Source: Natronorubrum bangense (GTDB taxonomy: Archaea > Halobacteriota > Halobacteria > Halobacteriales > Natrialbaceae). Taken from it: a stretch of 64,000 bases of DNA. The stretch is from NCBI RefSeq assembly GCF_004799645.1, contig NZ_CP031305.1, positions 2,108,001-2,172,000 on the forward strand, in the 5' to 3' direction. Positions within the stretch are counted from its first letter, which is position 1, and every line of letters begins with the position of its first letter. Below the pieces are notes generated by a model. That model searched no databases, was not told the origin of the DNA, and saw only the letters and a list, made by a program, of their open reading frames with translations. Shown here one piece after another: positions 27,442-35,623 of the stretch. The translations under genes were made by a program, and so were the position numbers.

Positions 27442-27470
27442 GTGTATGTCTATTACAGATACTGTGTACG
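27442..27470. promoter_or_regulatory. Candidate operator region of doeA-gdh operon
   Basis: TGTGTA at 27463-27468 and GTGTATG at 27442-27448 repeat the island's half-site between doeA (leftward) and carS (rightward). On the minus strand they lie just upstream of a T/A-rich AAAAACTTTTAG element (27429-27440), 40-50 bases before the GTG. The palindrome is incomplete here. Confidence 0.4.
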
Positions 27471-27569
27471 ATTGGGCGACGGACCGGCGCCGTGAGTCGT
27501 TCGTGGATCGTTCTCGTAGTCGCCTGCGAACCACCGCCGATTAAGACACGGCGGTTCGTTCGGCCGGAT

Positions 27570-28115
27570 ATGGCAATCCTCGAGACAATCGTGATCGCGT
27601 TCTGGGCGATGTTGCCCGCCTACGTGCCGAACAACGCCGCGGTGTTGGCCGGCGGCGGTCGACCGATCGACGGCGGCCGGACGTGGGGCGACAAGCGAGT
27701 GCTTGGCGACGGCAAAACGTGGCGCGGCACTGCCGCCGGGATCACCGCTGGTCTCGCGTTGGCTGGTCTCCTGTCGGTCGTCGCGGCCGATGTCAGTGCA
27801 GCCACCGGGATCGATGTCCCCGAGTTCACGCCGCTTGCAGCGCTCGGGCTGGCTGCCGGGGCCATGCTCGGCGACATCCTCGCCTCGTTTCTAAAACGCC
27901 GGTCGGGCCGCCAGCGCGGCGCGATGTTCCCCGGCCTCGACCAGCTCGATTTCGTCGTCGTCTCTTTGCCGCTGACGGCGCTGCTCGCGAGTGAGTGGTT
28001 CTTCGACGTGTTCACGTGGGAGGTCATCGCCGTCGTCGTGATCGTAACGCCGATCCTCCACGTCACGACGAACATAATTGCGTACAAACTCGGCCTGAAA
28101 AACGAACCCTGGTAG
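27570..28115 (+). CDS. carS: CDP-archaeol synthase
   Basis: The protein has 181 aa with 4-5 membrane helices. CarS (DUF46) motifs are ILETIVIAFWAMLPAYVPNN, GDKRVLGDGKTWRGTAAG and KRRSGRQRGAMFPGLDQLDF, with the metal-binding Asp residues. It transfers CMP from CTP to digeranylgeranylglyceryl phosphate, making CDP-archaeol for archaeal phospholipids. The start at 27570 is the first in-frame ATG with a typical N-terminus. It is divergent from the doeA operon and otherwise monocistronic. Confidence 0.95.
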   Translation: MAILETIVIAFWAMLPAYVPNNAAVLAGGGRPIDGGRTWGDKRVLGDGKTWRGTAAGITAGLALAGLLSVVAADVSAATGIDVPEFTPLAALGLAAGAMLGDILASFLKRRSGRQRGAMFPGLDQLDFVVVSLPLTALLASEWFFDVFTWEVIAVVVIVTPILHVTTNIIAYKLGLKNEPW

Positions 28116-28187
28116 CTGGCTTTCGTCGGCGGCCTCGAGTCGTCGTTCAATCGTGAACTCGGCAGCGATGGACGTGACTCGAGCCGG

Positions 28188-28922
28188 CTACTGTTCGGGC
28201 GCTGCTTCCTGCTCCTTTTGAATCCGCGCTTCTGCGGTCTCTCGATCCTCGGGGTAGCCGACGTCGATGCGCCAGCCATCCATTCGGATCGCGTCGATCG
28301 TTCGCCCGGACTGGATCAACAGATCGATCGCGTCGGGCAGTTCGTACTCCCCGCGGTCGCTGGGCTGGACGAGGTGGCAGGCGTGGAAAATGGCAGGCGT
28401 AAAGGTGTAGAAGCCGGTCATGACGAGATTGGACGGCGGCTCGTCCGGTTTCTCGACCACTTCGACGATCTCGCCGTACTCGTTGGTGTCGAGGACGCCG
28501 TAGCGAGAGGCCTCGTCGTAGGGCACTTCCTCGACGAGGAACGCGGCGTCTGCGCGATCTTCCTGCTGACGGTTGATCACGTCGCCGAGGTTCCCCCGGA
28601 AGACGTTGTCACCGAGCATGAGCACGAACTCGTCGTCGATGTGTGGCTCGGCCTGGAGGATCGCGTGGGCGAGCCCCAACTGCTCGCGTTGGTGGGCGTA
28701 GGTGATCGGCACACCCTCGTACTCGTCGCCGTAGCGTTCGATGATCTTCTCTTTCATGTAGCCGACGACCACGACGAGTTCGGTGACGCCGATCTCGAGG
28801 AGATTGTCGAAAACGTCCTCGATGAGTGGCTTCCCGTCGACCTCGACGAGGACCTTCGGCTTGTCTTCGGTGAGCGGCCGGAGGCGAGTGCCCTTGCCCG
28901 CGGCCAGGACGACTGCTTGCAT
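28188..28922 (-). CDS. aglF: Sugar nucleotidyltransferase AglF
   Basis: The protein has 244 aa from the ATG at 28922. It has the nucleotidyltransferase signature MQAVVLAAGKGTRLRPLTED, then KPKVLVEVDGKP, LMLGDNVFRG and GVLDTNEYGEIVEVVEKP. AglF in Haloferax makes UDP-glucose from UTP and glucose-1-phosphate for the N-glycan. The nearby flippase, glycosyltransferases and aglB support the name. Its TATA lies on the minus strand around 28948-28958, about 30 bases before the start. Confidence 0.88.
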   Translation of the reverse strand: MQAVVLAAGKGTRLRPLTEDKPKVLVEVDGKPLIEDVFDNLLEIGVTELVVVVGYMKEKIIERYGDEYEGVPITYAHQREQLGLAHAILQAEPHIDDEFVLMLGDNVFRGNLGDVINRQQEDRADAAFLVEEVPYDEASRYGVLDTNEYGEIVEVVEKPDEPPSNLVMTGFYTFTPAIFHACHLVQPSDRGEYELPDAIDLLIQSGRTIDAIRMDGWRIDVGYPEDRETAEARIQKEQEAAPEQ

Positions 28923-28946
28923 ATCTCGAGTTATCGAGAGCAAGAC

Positions 28947-28958
28947 ACTATATACTTT
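28947..28958 (-). promoter_or_regulatory. TATA box of aglF
   Basis: On the minus strand this reads AAAGTATATAGT, about 25-35 bases before the aglF ATG, predicting a leaderless transcript. Confidence 0.55.
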
Positions 28959-29137
28959 GTGAGCGATAGGTCCGTCCATTATGAACGTCGTTGGAGACAC
29001 ACCGCATCGATCGGTCGTCGACGGCGTATCCGCGACCGACAGCCATCCACGCGACGTGACGAGACAACACGCCGGTTTCAACGGACTGGGTTGGGGAGGT
29101 CCCGAGAGACGACCGCGTCTGCTCGAGCCCCTCGGCT

Positions 29138-30592
29138 TCAACCGTCCAGTTCGTCGTAGACACGCTTGCGGGCCGTAACGTCTTCCTCGGCGAACGATCG
29201 AAGGAGTTCACGTAAATCCTCGGCGGACGCCGACTCGAGGGCGTCCTCGAGCGATCGGTCGTCACCGATCGGCTTGACGTCGCCACTGGCCAGCACGGCC
29301 GCGACGATGTGCTTGCAGAGGTTCGCGTCGTCGGGACAGTCACACCACCCTTCGACGTAGCTGCCGTTCGAGAGCGTGACTTGGACGTCGTACGGGCGGC
29401 TTCCCTGGACCGTCGCCTGGAGATGGTCGTCGACGCGTTCGATATCGGTCACGGCTCCCTGTTCGTAGTAGCGCTCGCCGCGATCGTATCGGCCGGGGTC
29501 CGTGATCGACCGAAGCGTGCCCGTGTCGACCGCTGTGGACGGCTGTCGTGTTTTGAGACGCGGGAACGCCTCGACAACCGGCTCACGTCCCGGGATGGTG
29601 GGCTCTGCTGACCGACGATGGATGTACCCCTGCTGGGGCCACCCGAGCGGGAACCAGTATGCGGGGTCGCTCACGACGTCCCAGCAATCGGTGATCACGC
29701 CCTCGTGGTCCGCCGGGAGAACGCCCTCGAGAGTTACGGTCCGGGGCGTCGTGGCGACCTCGAGTCGAACGTCCGTCTCGTGGGACTCGTCGTCGGCAAC
29801 CCGATCGGCGTAGTCGGCACGGATGGCCTCGAGTGCAGCGAGTCCTTCCGCCGAGAACCCGTGGCCAGTGCGCTCGAGTTCGAAGACGACGTCGGCGTAG
29901 GTGTGTTTCTCGCGGTAGTTGATGAGCGGGCGGTTGCTGCCGATCAGGTCGGTGGGATCGTACGCCGTCCCGGGAAGCGTCGTGCCGAAGACGATCGGCG
30001 TAACCGGTTCGTCGGGCGTCTCGGGGAGGCGATCGGTGTCGGGTGTGTGCTCTGGCTCGCCCAGTCGTGTTTCGAACAGTCGTCCACAGGCCGGACACAC
30101 CGTCGCCCCGAGGTCGTCGCTGTGCCACGTCGTCCGTTCGTGTGCGCGACACCAGTCACAGCCCCGGCGCGTCTCGTGTTCTGTCCGTTTCCAGCCGGCG
30201 TCACGAACCGTCGTCACCCGCTTGCAGTCGGCAATGACCGCTGACCGGCGTTTCTGGTGGGATTCCAGTCTCGTGCGACAGGAGGCACAGAGGTCCGAAT
30301 CGCTCTCCTCGATCGTCCTCGGGAGGACGAGACGCTGGTCGTGGGTGTGACCTCGAGCGGCGGCGAATTTGTCGATCGATGCATCCGAACGGACATCCTC
30401 GAGTGTCGGCGGTGGGTCGTAGGCGACGATATCGGTGGCCGTGGCGGTTTCGTCGGGCGAGGTGTCGTCGTCGAACTCCCGGCCGTACCGACAGCCGTCG
30501 GGACCGACGACGTGCCACTTCCCGGAGCCGGTGCGAGCGAACGTTGGCACAGTTGGCGGGAGAACGGTGCGGTGACGGATAGTGGTTTCCAA
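29138..30592 (-). CDS. SWIM zinc-finger protein
   Basis: The protein has up to 484 aa. The first codon at 30592 is TTG; a GTG at 30550 is an alternative start. CxxC pairs occur around residues 102-175 (CASC; CDWC; CPACGRLF). The SWIM motif CxC-x6-CxH (WCDCPDDANLCKHIVAAVLA) is near residues 415-435. SWIM domains bind DNA or protein, often in repair or transposase-linked proteins. The gene is divergent from the RNA-ligase-like gene across only 85 bases and breaks up the agl cluster. No role is known to me. Confidence 0.8.
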   Translation of the reverse strand: METTIRHRTVLPPTVPTFARTGSGKWHVVGPDGCRYGREFDDDTSPDETATATDIVAYDPPPTLEDVRSDASIDKFAAARGHTHDQRLVLPRTIEESDSDLCASCRTRLESHQKRRSAVIADCKRVTTVRDAGWKRTEHETRRGCDWCRAHERTTWHSDDLGATVCPACGRLFETRLGEPEHTPDTDRLPETPDEPVTPIVFGTTLPGTAYDPTDLIGSNRPLINYREKHTYADVVFELERTGHGFSAEGLAALEAIRADYADRVADDESHETDVRLEVATTPRTVTLEGVLPADHEGVITDCWDVVSDPAYWFPLGWPQQGYIHRRSAEPTIPGREPVVEAFPRLKTRQPSTAVDTGTLRSITDPGRYDRGERYYEQGAVTDIERVDDHLQATVQGSRPYDVQVTLSNGSYVEGWCDCPDDANLCKHIVAAVLASGDVKPIGDDRSLEDALESASAEDLRELLRSFAEEDVTARKRVYDELDG

Positions 30593-30677
30593 CCGTGGCC
30601 AACTTATTTTGGACTGCAGTGAGGCTATCTCAGACAGACACTGCGGATCGCCGACGACCTCGAGAACACAGACACAG

Positions 30678-31529
30678 ATGAAAGCATATCCATCGATTCC
30701 ACGCGTCGAAACCGCTCCCGACCGACTCTTCGACTCGGGCCACCTGTGGCTCCTCGAGAAAATCGACGGGGCACTCCTCCGTTTCCAGCTCCAGCCGTCG
30801 GGGCTGATTCGCTTTGGCGATCGAAGCCGCGTCTACGACGATCCCGACGATATCCCAGCGCCCTACCAACACGCCGTCCGCCACGTTCGGGAGACCCTCG
30901 AGCGTGACGCGCTCCGCAGCGCCGTCGACGACGTGGAAGACGTCGTCTTCTTCGGCGAGGCTACCCACCACCACACGATCGAGTACGACTGGGAGCGCAC
31001 GCCGTCGTTTCTGGGCTTCGACGTCTGGTCGGCCAAGGCAGGGGCGTTCCGTCCGCCAGACGCCGTCGAGGGGATCTTCGAGGGGATCGGCCTCGAGCCC
31101 GTAAACGCCGTCGAACAGGAACTCCATACGCGGGATTTCGATCCGGACTCGTACACGATTCCACAGTCTGCGTGGTACGACGGACCTGCTGTAGGCGTCG
31201 TCATCCGGAACAAACGGGGCGACCGTGCGAAGCTGCTCCACCCCGACTTCCAAGACGTTGATACGACGGTTTCAGTCGATTCGTCAGCCGAGGAGCTGGC
31301 AGCGGAGTACGCCACGCGACGGCGATTCGAGACCATCGTGGGGATGCTCGAGGATCGTGGTCAGTCGGTGACCTTTGAGACACTGTATGAACGTGTCCTC
31401 GAGGACATCGCTCGTGAGACGCACAACCAGCTGTATGGCGAAGCGAGGGCATTCGAGATGGGGACGTTTCGCTCCGAAATCGGTGCGTTGACGCGGGCGT
31501 TTCTCGAGGAGTGGCGAGACGGCGAGTAG
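30678..31529 (+). CDS. RNA ligase family protein
   Basis: The protein has 283 aa from the ATG at 30678. It carries the nucleotidyltransferase motifs of covalent ligases: motif I K28-I-D-G (LLEKIDGALLRF), motif III FFGEAT (~91-96), motif IIIa FLGFDVW (~111-117) and a motif IV/V region (GVVIRNKRGDRAKLLH). Motif IV normally has Glu before GVVIR; here it is Val172, which is odd. The protein may adenylylate Lys28 and seal or repair RNA, as in Rnl2-like enzymes. It is divergent from the SWIM gene. Confidence 0.75.
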   Translation: MKAYPSIPRVETAPDRLFDSGHLWLLEKIDGALLRFQLQPSGLIRFGDRSRVYDDPDDIPAPYQHAVRHVRETLERDALRSAVDDVEDVVFFGEATHHHTIEYDWERTPSFLGFDVWSAKAGAFRPPDAVEGIFEGIGLEPVNAVEQELHTRDFDPDSYTIPQSAWYDGPAVGVVIRNKRGDRAKLLHPDFQDVDTTVSVDSSAEELAAEYATRRRFETIVGMLEDRGQSVTFETLYERVLEDIARETHNQLYGEARAFEMGTFRSEIGALTRAFLEEWRDGE

Positions 31530-31567
31530 TGATAGCCGTGGAACGCCCACCGCACAGATCTGGCACG

Positions 31568-33007
31568 TTACTGTGCGAAGGGGACATCAAACGGGAGATT
31601 TCTCGAGACCGTGGTTCGGAACGTCCTCGAGAGAACGAACAACGCGACGAAGTAGACCGCTGCGCCGATGCCAATGATGACCACGGTCGTCGCGTGTCCA
31701 ACGACCGAATCCTCCATCGGCGGTCCGAGGACCACCATCGCATATATTACGACTCCCATGAGGAGTGCGGCGAGACACTGATACGCGACGTCCTGAAGCG
31801 GGAGGTCGAACTCGAGGAACTCACAGGTCGCGTAATAGGCGTACACGAGCGTCACCGCTGCAGCGAGTGCCGTCGCGACCGCCGCGCCGATCCACCCGTA
31901 CTGCCAGATGAGGACGACGTTGAGAACCACGTTCACAGCGACGAACACCGCGTTGATCCGGAACGCGATCTCTGGTCTGTCGATCCCGTTGATCGTGTTG
32001 ACCAGCTGTTTCTGGTAGCCGTAGATCGTCCGGGCGGCAATCAGGATCAGGAGAACACTCGAGCCGGCGACGAATTCCGGGCCGTAGATGAGCAAGATGC
32101 GCTCGCCGACGAGTGCGGCCCCGACCAGTCCGGGGATCATGAACAGGCCGTTGTACCGGATCGCGTCGGTGACGAGGGTCGACACCTGCGATGGATCTTC
32201 CTGTGCGGAAATCTTGCTGATCTCGGGAAACAGCGTCGTGCTGATGCCCTTGCTGAAGATCGTCAGAACGGCGGCGATACTCCAGGCGACTGAGTAGACG
32301 CCCACGAGCGCCTGGGAGACAAAAAAGCCGAGGACGGTGACGTCGATCCAGCTAAAGGACATCTTCTTTAAGTTACCGAGCCAGGCGTACTTCGCATACT
32401 CGAAGAGACTCTTCGCGTGTCGAAGCGTCGGACGGACGAGCGCCACGGAGACGAAAAACAGGCTCACCAGCGCGATTGCGACCGAGGCGAAGGCGTACGC
32501 CGCGAGCAGGCCCCCGACACCGAAGCCGACAGTGATCACGCCGATCTGAAGAGCGCTTCGCATCGTGACGTTCACTGGATCGAGGACGGCGTAGACGTGC
32601 ACGAGGTGCTGGCCCTTGAGCGCCGCCGACGTGAACGCCCGAAACAGCTCGGCGGCGAGCAAGATGAGAAGAATCGAGAGAATCGGGGCTCCGATATAGG
32701 ACTCGAGTGGTCCGCGGAGTGCGATGGCCGCGACGGCGGCGATCGCAAAGATGCCCGCCATCATCGCGAGTCCGGTCACGAGGTAGGCGTCCGGCTCATC
32801 TCCCTCGCTCACCCGTTTGGTAATCGCCGAGGAGACTCCGATCTTGCCACCGATCTTGAGCCAGGCGAGGACGGCGAGCGCGAGCGCGTAGATGCCGTAG
32901 CCTTCCGCCCCGAGCATCCGGGCGATGTAGAACGTCGCGACGAAACCCGCGATAGAGGAGCCGAACTTCGAAAAGAAGTAGACGACCGACGTCTGCCCCA
33001 GTTTCAT
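31568..33007 (-). CDS. Oligosaccharide flippase (AglR/Wzx-like)
   Basis: The protein has 479 aa and about 14 membrane helices. The N-terminus (SVVYFFSKFGSSIAGFVATF, then YIARMLGAEGYGIYALALAV) is typical of polysaccharide biosynthesis/MOP flippases. It should move the lipid-linked glycan across the membrane before AglB uses it, as proposed for Haloferax AglR. Gene order with aglF and aglB supports this. No defect is visible. Confidence 0.88.
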   Translation of the reverse strand: MKLGQTSVVYFFSKFGSSIAGFVATFYIARMLGAEGYGIYALALAVLAWLKIGGKIGVSSAITKRVSEGDEPDAYLVTGLAMMAGIFAIAAVAAIALRGPLESYIGAPILSILLILLAAELFRAFTSAALKGQHLVHVYAVLDPVNVTMRSALQIGVITVGFGVGGLLAAYAFASVAIALVSLFFVSVALVRPTLRHAKSLFEYAKYAWLGNLKKMSFSWIDVTVLGFFVSQALVGVYSVAWSIAAVLTIFSKGISTTLFPEISKISAQEDPSQVSTLVTDAIRYNGLFMIPGLVGAALVGERILLIYGPEFVAGSSVLLILIAARTIYGYQKQLVNTINGIDRPEIAFRINAVFVAVNVVLNVVLIWQYGWIGAAVATALAAAVTLVYAYYATCEFLEFDLPLQDVAYQCLAALLMGVVIYAMVVLGPPMEDSVVGHATTVVIIGIGAAVYFVALFVLSRTFRTTVSRNLPFDVPFAQ

Positions 33008-33029
33008 CGACTTGCGGTCATCGGCGGAA

Positions 33030-33830
33030 CTACTTCAAATCACGTAAATCCGGATGGTCGGGGATCGGCTCGTCGCCTTCACAGAGTTTCTCGCGGTACT
33101 CCGTCCACTCTTTGTGGCGTATGAGAAAAACAACTGGAATTTCATTTAAGTCGAGTAATTTAGCGACAGTCAGTCGATGGATTCCATCGACGTGAAGAAG
33201 TTCGCCATTACGCCCAACATCGACCGTCACTTCATCTAATGTGTCTAAAAATAATCCATCGTTCATATCACCTGGTTCTTCCAGCAGTTCCCCCTGTGAT
33301 AAATACCCCTCTTGTCGGATTCGATCGTAAACTTCGTCCAATCTCCTATAAATAGCAAGGAGATCATCGCGGTCTTTATACTTATAATCATCATGAGAAC
33401 CACATTCAATGCCTTCTAATTTTTGTCGAATCGAGTCTATTTCTTCCCACCGAACACCATCTATAAAGTGTTTTTCGGCTGCATGATAAAACTCCGAATC
33501 CTCTATTAGCTTTCCTTCTTTGTCCCAGTCACCATCTCGAACCTTCCCAAACAGTATACGACGATTCAGATGTTCTGGCCAGGGTCGGCCAGTTCGCCGT
33601 CGAATATCGTCTGGATCGACATATTCGATTTTAAATGGATCTGGTGGACACTGGTATTTCAGTACATCGTTAGAAGATCGCCACCGAAAGTATCGAGGGG
33701 CGGTTTTCCAGTATATGGGTGGGGACTGGCGTAACATTTCGATGAACAATTTCTCAATCGAGCCAACTACGATATGTTTGAGTCCGCCCTGCGAGTATTC
33801 ATATTGAATTTGGTGAAGAAGGTTCCGCAT
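33030..33830 (-). CDS. ParB-like domain hypothetical protein, AT-rich
   Basis: The protein has 266 aa. The C-terminus (VDVGRNGELLHVDGIHRLTV, then AKLLDLNEIPVVFLIRHKEW) resembles the ParB/sulfiredoxin-like nucleotide-binding fold, with Asp-Gly-x-His-Arg as the key motif. The N-terminus is helical and basic (MRNLLHQIQYEYSQGGLKHI). Codons end in A/T far more often than in neighbours, pointing to recent transfer. It starts after the flippase region and is followed by a decayed homologue on the other strand. Such genes occur in archaeal surface-glycan clusters; function is unknown. Confidence 0.75.
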   Translation of the reverse strand: MRNLLHQIQYEYSQGGLKHIVVGSIEKLFIEMLRQSPPIYWKTAPRYFRWRSSNDVLKYQCPPDPFKIEYVDPDDIRRRTGRPWPEHLNRRILFGKVRDGDWDKEGKLIEDSEFYHAAEKHFIDGVRWEEIDSIRQKLEGIECGSHDDYKYKDRDDLLAIYRRLDEVYDRIRQEGYLSQGELLEEPGDMNDGLFLDTLDEVTVDVGRNGELLHVDGIHRLTVAKLLDLNEIPVVFLIRHKEWTEYREKLCEGDEPIPDHPDLRDLK

Positions 33831-33902
33831 AGAGGTATGTGCTCATAGTGTTTCAATGAGGTTTGAGTTTTGTGTTTCTCAACAACTCATACAGACCTTT
33901 AT

Positions 33903-34067
33903 AATTCATCTACGATGTAATGATTGACCGCACTCGAGACGGCGACCCGCTCCTTGTCGACGGTAAACACCGCCTGTTCATCGCGAAGGTGTGTGACGTC
34001 GAGAAAATCCCGGTGCTCGAGATCGTTCGACACGAGGAGTACGTCAACGAACCTCGAGACGGCTGAC
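33903..34067 (+). pseudogene. Remnant of a ParB-like homologue
   Basis: In frame from 33903 the sequence encodes DPLLVDGKHRLFIAKVCDVE then KIPVLEIVRHEEYV and a stop at 34065-34067. This matches the C-terminal part of the intact protein on the minus strand (VDGIHRLTVAKLLDLNEIPV). There is no start or N-terminal domain. It is probably a truncated remnant of a second copy in opposite orientation. Confidence 0.7.
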
Positions 34068-34389
34068 GTCCACCACTCGAGAACGTCCCGGAATCCCACA
34101 AGTTCGATCCCCTCACCTTCGAGTGCAGTGCACGCCGAACGGGTCACGAACGGTCGACGACAGTCGACGCCGTCCGGAAGTCGTCACTCGAGTTGAACCC
34201 CTGGTGGCCGACACAGCGGGCAGTGCCGTCGGACGTGCGGCCCGCTCGAAGGGGGGCTGGCCCTCGTCGCGTCTCGTCGATCGGATGGCGCGGTCTCGAG
34301 GAGTACAACCGACGTCGCTGAACGGGGCGGCGGGCCGGAGTGCTCCGAGGGGTTTATGCAGCCGACACGTCGTAGTCCAAATACGACGA
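34068..34389. other. Intergenic region without evident gene
   Basis: This 322-base stretch is GC-rich and open in a frame continuous with the AglQ-like gene (from 34123), but the translation is Arg/Ser-rich and not protein-like. It may be decayed coding DNA linked to the ParB-like remnant. I see no clear gene. Confidence 0.5.
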
Positions 34390-35508
34390 ATGTCCAACTC
34401 CGCACCGGATTCCGACGGGGAGACGATCACGACCTACGAGTTGCTGGAACGAAGTGCGGAATCAGCGCTCGAACTCCAGCGCGAGGACGGGTCGTTTCCG
34501 CCGGGGCGGAACTACACCTACGACGAGCCGGAAACACCGGTACGGACGACGTCGCACTGGACAATGACGCTCTCCGAAGTGTATGACATCACGGGCAAAG
34601 AGAAGTTCCAGGAGGCGGCCGACGCGGCCGTGGATTATTTGCTCGGCGACGAAATCCGACCGCACGGGTACACGTACTACTGTCGGGATGCATCCGGGAA
34701 AGACCACTGCAATGGGCTAGTCGGTCAGGCATACCCGATCAGAGCGCTCGCCCACGCGGGACTGATATTGGAGCGACAAGATGCAATCGGCATAGCGGAA
34801 GAGGTGTTCACGATCCATCCGTTTGACGAAGAACTCGGGCTCTGGGAACGGGTGGAGATCGATGGGAAAAAGCTCTCGTTCGACAGGACGTTGAACCACC
34901 AGATTCTGTTTGCGGCCGGTAGTAGCAAACTGGCTTCAGAGTCGAATATCGTCGCCGATCGGATCACAACATTTCTCGATCGTCTGCCATCGAATATGGA
35001 GCTACATTCGGATGGCCTGATAAAACATTACGCCCGCCCATCTCCGATCGATGCGGTCAAAGCCGTTATTCGTCGCCCGAGACACTGGCCATTGCTACTG
35101 AATGAGATGGTGTTTCACTATTATTCGAGATCTGCCGAACGACGGAAGAAAGAAATCGGTTATCAGCCCGTAAATCTCAAAGGGCTTGCTCAATTACGGA
35201 TGCAGTTCCCGGAACACGGGGTCTGGTCGAACAATAAAATACGAACCGCTCTCGAGGCTTTTGACGTGGACGAGTGTAGCGATATCGACTACGGTAGTAT
35301 CACTCCCGGCATGAGTTTCGCGCTGGCAGAGTATGCTTTCTCTGCCGATACAGGTCGAATAGCACCCCTGATAGAAATGGATCTCAAGGGTCAGTTAGAT
35401 CACACGACCTACCTCCTTACTTCGGACACTGTGAGTGATTTCGACCAGTCGTCCACTATTTCGATTCTGGTAGAGTTGCCAGATCACGATGTGTGCGTCG
35501 GATCGTAA
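34390..35508 (+). CDS. AglQ-like N-glycosylation cluster protein
   Basis: The protein has 372 aa from the ATG at 34390. The fold looks like a helical toroid (ELLERSAESALELQREDGSF, PVRTTSHWTMTLSEVYD, GLVGQAYPIRALAHAGLIL), as in glycoside hydrolase or cyclase-like proteins. Haloferax AglQ, needed for S-layer glycan assembly, is of this type. Codon use in the 3' half is more AT-rich than neighbours. It precedes the GT2 genes on the same strand. The AglQ name rests on recalled similarity and gene context. Confidence 0.65.
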   Translation: MSNSAPDSDGETITTYELLERSAESALELQREDGSFPPGRNYTYDEPETPVRTTSHWTMTLSEVYDITGKEKFQEAADAAVDYLLGDEIRPHGYTYYCRDASGKDHCNGLVGQAYPIRALAHAGLILERQDAIGIAEEVFTIHPFDEELGLWERVEIDGKKLSFDRTLNHQILFAAGSSKLASESNIVADRITTFLDRLPSNMELHSDGLIKHYARPSPIDAVKAVIRRPRHWPLLLNEMVFHYYSRSAERRKKEIGYQPVNLKGLAQLRMQFPEHGVWSNNKIRTALEAFDVDECSDIDYGSITPGMSFALAEYAFSADTGRIAPLIEMDLKGQLDHTTYLLTSDTVSDFDQSSTISILVELPDHDVCVGS

Positions 35509-35623
35509 TCAGATGTTGGTAGAACCGTGTCCTGATGGTTATTTCATTGGCGGGATTTATGTGGGCTTGACCGTAAGCAGTCGGACACGACCATCCTGTA
35601 GAGTGTGTCTTCGTGACTGATAT

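Noticed and set aside
28218..29159. Plus-strand frame of 313 codons opposite aglF
   Set aside because: Shadow of aglF, with no protein-like motif.
31511..32293. Plus-strand frame opposite the flippase
   Set aside because: Very Arg/Asp-rich antisense translation of a membrane protein gene.
33899..34147. Minus-strand 82-codon frame
   Set aside because: The opposite strand of the same interval encodes the recognisable ParB-like remnant, so this is its shadow.
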